From the NCBI RefSeq assembly GCF_016906535.1, contig NC_057371.1:2728001-2792000 (forward strand): 64,000 nt of DNA, in the 5' to 3' direction. Below the pieces are notes generated by a model. The model was given only the letters and a program-made list of their open reading frames with translations, was not told where the DNA came from and did not search any database. The position numbers and the translations under genes are program-made. Numbering within the stretch: the first letter of the stretch is position 1; the number at the start of each line of letters is the position of its first letter. Shown here piece after piece: positions 61,001 through 64,000 of this stretch. This stretch comes from Rhizoctonia solani (taxonomy: Eukaryota > Basidiomycota > Agaricomycetes > Cantharellales > Ceratobasidiaceae).

Positions 61001-63772
61001 ACATATGGGCGTTTCCGAGGTTATTGAGCTGACCGGGCATGTTGGATGGCGCGGAGGCGTTTGTACGACTGCCTGTGTCAAGCACTCGATTGCATGCTCT
61101 ACATCTTCGAGTCTACCCAAGTGCTCGAATCGGGACATATGGGCGTTTCCGAGGTTACTGAGCCGACTGGGCATGTTTGGATGGCGCGGGGGCGTTTGTA
61201 CGACTGCCTGTGTCAAGCACTCGATTGCATGCTCTACATCCTCGAGTCCACCCAAGTGCTTGAATCGGGACATATGGGCGTTTCCGAGGTTACTGAGCCG
61301 ACTGGGCATGTTTGGATGGCGCGGGGGCGTTTGTACGACTGCCTGTGTCAAGCACTCGATTGCATGCTCTACATCCTCGAGTCCACCCAAATGCTCGAAT
61401 CGGGACATATGGGCGTTTCCGAGGTTATTGAGCCGACTGGGCATGTTTGGATGGCGCGGGGGCGTTTGTACGACTGCCTGGGTCAAGCACTCGATTGCAT
61501 GCTCTACATCCTCGAGTCCACCCAAGTGCTCGAATCGGGACATATGGGCGTTTCCGAGGTTATTGAGCCGACTGGGCATGTTTGGATGGCGCGGGGGCGT
61601 TTGTACGACTGCCTGTGTCAAGCACTCGATTGCATGCTCTACATCCTCGAGTCCACCCAAGTGCTCGAATCGGGACATATGGGCGCTTCCGAGGTTATTC
61701 AGCTGACCGGGCATGTCTGGATGGCGCGGGGGCGTTTGTACGACTGCCTGGGTCAAGCACTCGATTGCATGCTCTACATCCTCGAGTCCACCCAAGTGCT
61801 TGAATCGGGACATATGGGCGTTTCCGAGGTTATTGAGCCGACTGGGCATGTTTGGATGGCGCGGAGGCGTTTGTACGACTGCCTGTGTCAAGCACTCGAT
61901 TGCATGCTCTACATCCTCGAGTCCACCCAAGTGCTTGAATCGGGACATATGGGCGTTTCCGAGGTTATTGAGCTGACCGGGCATGTCTGGATGGCGCGGA
62001 GGCGTTTGTACGACTGCCTGTGTCAAGCACTCGATTGCATGCTCTACATCCTCGAGTCCACCCAAGTGCTTGAATCGGGACATATGGGCGTTTCCGAGGT
62101 TATTGAGCTGACCGGGCATGTCTGGATGGCGCGGAGGCGTTTGTACGACTGCCTGTGTCAAGCACTCGATTGCATGCTCTACATCTTCGAGTCTACCCAA
62201 GTGCTCGAATCGGGACATATGGGCGTTTCCGAGGTTACTGAGCCGACTGGGCATGTTTGGATGGCGCGGGGGCGTTTGTACGACTGCCTGTGTCAAGCAC
62301 TCGATTGCATGCTCTACATCCTCGAGTCCACCCAAGTGCTCGAATCGGGACATATGGGCATTTCCGAGGTTATTGAGCTGACCGGGTAGATCCTTGTGCG
62401 TGATGCGTGTCAGTTTGACTCCATGAGACTGTAGCTCGATCGCCTTATGCAGATCGCTCATGTAGCCCAACCGCTCGAATCGGGTCAGATACACATTTCC
62501 GAGGTTGTTCAAGCGAGAGGCCAAATCAGCATGCCCAACTGGGGTACAGATAACCGCCTGCTCCAAGACTGAGAGTGCTTCGTCAATGGCATTCATTCTG
62601 CCCGTTGTTCTATACAGTGTCAGGTACGCGTTTCCAAGGTTGTTGAGACAGGCAGGCAGTCCTTCATCGTTCTTCTGTGCTATAGACACTGCATGCCTAA
62701 GGCATTGTACTGCTTGTTCGTTATCTTCCAGGCTCCCTAAGCGCTGGAACCGACTAATGTATGCCGCCCCGAGGTTGGCCAATCTGGCTGTAAGGTTCTC
62801 ATCGCTATCGGAAGTCATGCGAGCCAAGTGCGAGAAACAATCGACTGCGTTGTCGATGTCTTCCAGGTTACCCAGACGCTCGAATCGCCCAGTAAGACAG
62901 GCGCCAAGATTACTTAGTATATCAGATTCAGCAGAGCTATGGGCGGAAGGTCCGGCTATGCACTGCTCGTAGAGAGCAATCGCTTGGTTGAGGGCATTTA
63001 TGTCCCCACCGTTATCGTACTTGCGACTTTGCTGTTGTGCCATCCATATGAGTAGCTGGTGACGAAAAGTACGTTTGGAGGTTGCGGCAAAGTGGTCGTC
63101 TTCGTCGCGGTTTGCGGGCTTTGAGAGTGTGGTAACCACATCTCTTGTCAAGGCCTCAGCCCCACTAGCTTGGACGGCATAGAGATGCTGTTGTATCACT
63201 CGTAGAAATCCCTGAATGCCAGGAGTAGTGTCTTGGGCTTGCAAGCCATCGTGTAGCTCAGAAGCTAATAAAGACTTAAATAGTTCGATTACTTGGTCAT
63301 CTTCGCATGCTGAGTCTTCCGTCTGCGGGCCATCCCCCGGTTGTTCGTTCTCGCCCACAGAAGTGGGGGTATTTGTTTGATTATCTGAGGTCTCTAGCGA
63401 AGCCTGAATTGGGAATTGAATCTTACGATCTGCGGAAGGTATATCCACGCTACATACCATGCTCGTTGATCCTAGACCCGCTTCTGGAAAGTTCGAGCAA
63501 TTCACAAAGTCTAGCGACAAGACAGGCGGTCCAGGATCCTCGGGCTTGTAAACAATCAGCAGTCAGACATGTCATAGCTGGCGGGTATGATGTCCTACAT
63601 TCATTCCTTTGAGCCTATAGGGCCACACATGAAACCTACTCAGTATATGCAGCTCAGGTGGCCGATAACGCACTCACAGGTTGGATGCCAGCTCAGCGGC
63701 TGATTTGTCGTCTTGGTTTATACTCGGCGCCAAGGGGAGTGAGCTCGTTTGATTGTTGTTTGCGTCTTGCAT
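58017..63772 (-). CDS. TPR-CHAT protease 2 with near-identical repeat array (two apparent frameshifts)
   Basis: The likely start is the minus-strand ATG at 63772 (MQDANNNQTSS) with a TATA box 50 nt upstream. An intron follows at about 63500-63680, with one junction unresolved. The N-terminal 150 residues are acidic and low-complexity; then come about seven diverged TPR units. Next are 14 near-identical 45-residue units (60500-62386), about eight more diverged units, the LEWLEQGRSIVWGQ linker and a helical segment with PGFERFMLP and VVVVNLHESRCDAL. A 58-nt intron (58803-58860) leads to the CHAT exon 58017-58802. The CHAT domain has HLACHAH and FLSACQTAKG, the probable catalytic His and Cys. 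Total about 1,840 residues. The frame breaks at 61042-61044 (a repeat unit with one T fewer than the other 13) and at 59418-59422 (a G-run one base short, between LQTP and LVELSSSHPKL). The domain order suggests a sensor array controlling a protease. Confidence 0.85.
60500..62386 (-). repeat. Coding tandem array, 14 units of 135 bp
   Basis: The block GGATGGCGCG recurs 14 times, first at about 60505 and last at about 62259, spaced exactly 135 bp except one 134-bp interval ending at about 61043. Each unit encodes one TPR of 45 residues (SNLGNAHMSRF...EDVEHAIEC...). Units differ only at a few positions: Asn/Ser at 2 and 6, Glu/Lys at 13, Gly/Arg at 17, Asn/Asp at 41, and Ser-Arg/Gly-Gln/Ser-Gln at 44-45. 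Because 135 is divisible by three, long shadow frames are open on the plus strand too. Confidence 0.95.
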
Positions 63773-63820
63773 AGTGATGGTCAATGCGGGCTTGAACAAA
63801 CTGGCTCTCCTTCATTCCAC

Positions 63821-63828
63821 CTTTTATA
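63821..63828 (-). promoter_or_regulatory. TATA box of TPR-CHAT gene 2
   Basis: On the minus strand this reads TATAAAAG, about 50 nt upstream of the ATG at 63772. It supports that start and the first-exon model. Confidence 0.5.
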
Positions 63829-64000
63829 CATATGGTACTTCGTTATCCACCAAGCGACGACTTTGCTGGTTGAAGGAGAGTTAGGCGCTCCTGGCTTCCT
63901 TACGAGACAAGGCGGTGTAGAGGAACCTTGGTTCAGCAAGGCTTGCCTAACAAGGTATATCGATATGCCCAAGGGAGTTTCTATTGGAGACGTCAGTGAG

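Noticed and set aside
60500..62386. Regular repeat array as a CRISPR
   Set aside because: Units are 135 bp, directly abutting, coding and without spacers; the host is a eukaryote.
60408..62389. Long plus-strand open frames (about 430-447 codons) opposite the TPR array
   Set aside because: They are shadows of the 135-bp repeat, whose length is divisible by three. The minus-strand frame carries recognisable TPRs and continues into the CHAT protein.

Overview
This window looks like nuclear DNA of a filamentous basidiomycete, probably an agaricomycete of the Rhizoctonia/Ceratobasidium kind. The evidence is dense short introns (mostly 45-65 nt) with GT/GC donors and CTAAC/CTGAC-like branch sites, CHAT-protease genes with tetratricopeptide (TPR) repeats, an APSES regulator next to a large polytopic membrane protein, a PIF1-like helicase gene and tandem GH13 amylases. 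The taxon is an inference; no ribosomal or other marker gene is present. Exon models below were built by hand from splice motifs and protein-family conservation.

Left arm (1-14 kb): the 3' end of an unknown gene; a decayed repeat-rich stretch (0.5-3.5 kb); a small secreted protein (3632-4362); a gene-poor stretch; a two-HMA copper-transporting P-type ATPase like CCC2/ATP7 (7385-10305); a second small secreted protein with a similar mature N-terminus on the other strand (10999-11571); and a palindromic MITE-like element (12611-12748).

Centre-left (14-27 kb): three tandem secreted GH13 alpha-amylases on the plus strand. Copies 2 and 3 carry a C-terminal CBM20 starch-binding domain and copy 1 lacks it. 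Each has a TATA-like box 53-66 nt before its ATG. A PIF1-family helicase gene and a RidA-family gene follow.

Centre (28-50 kb): a DUF2015 membrane-anchored small protein, an MVP1/SNX8-type sorting nexin, a secreted GH88-like glycoside hydrolase with an in-frame stop, a solo LTR with an exact 5-bp target duplication (35782-36363), a polytopic membrane protein, an APSES transcription factor, and a CUE+Smr protein resembling the no-go-decay endonuclease Cue2.

Right arm (50-64 kb): two TPR-CHAT (caspase-like) proteases on the minus strand. The second has 14 nearly identical 45-residue TPR units encoded by a 135-bp tandem array. This is the most interesting system in the window: a candidate fungal receptor-protease with a recently homogenised repeat domain next to a diverged paralogue.

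Two window-wide oddities stand out. Five introns appear to use GC-AG splice sites. Many conserved genes carry apparent single-base deletions, several in homopolymers, and one in a single unit of the 135-bp array. That pattern looks more like uncorrected long-read consensus errors than true gene decay.
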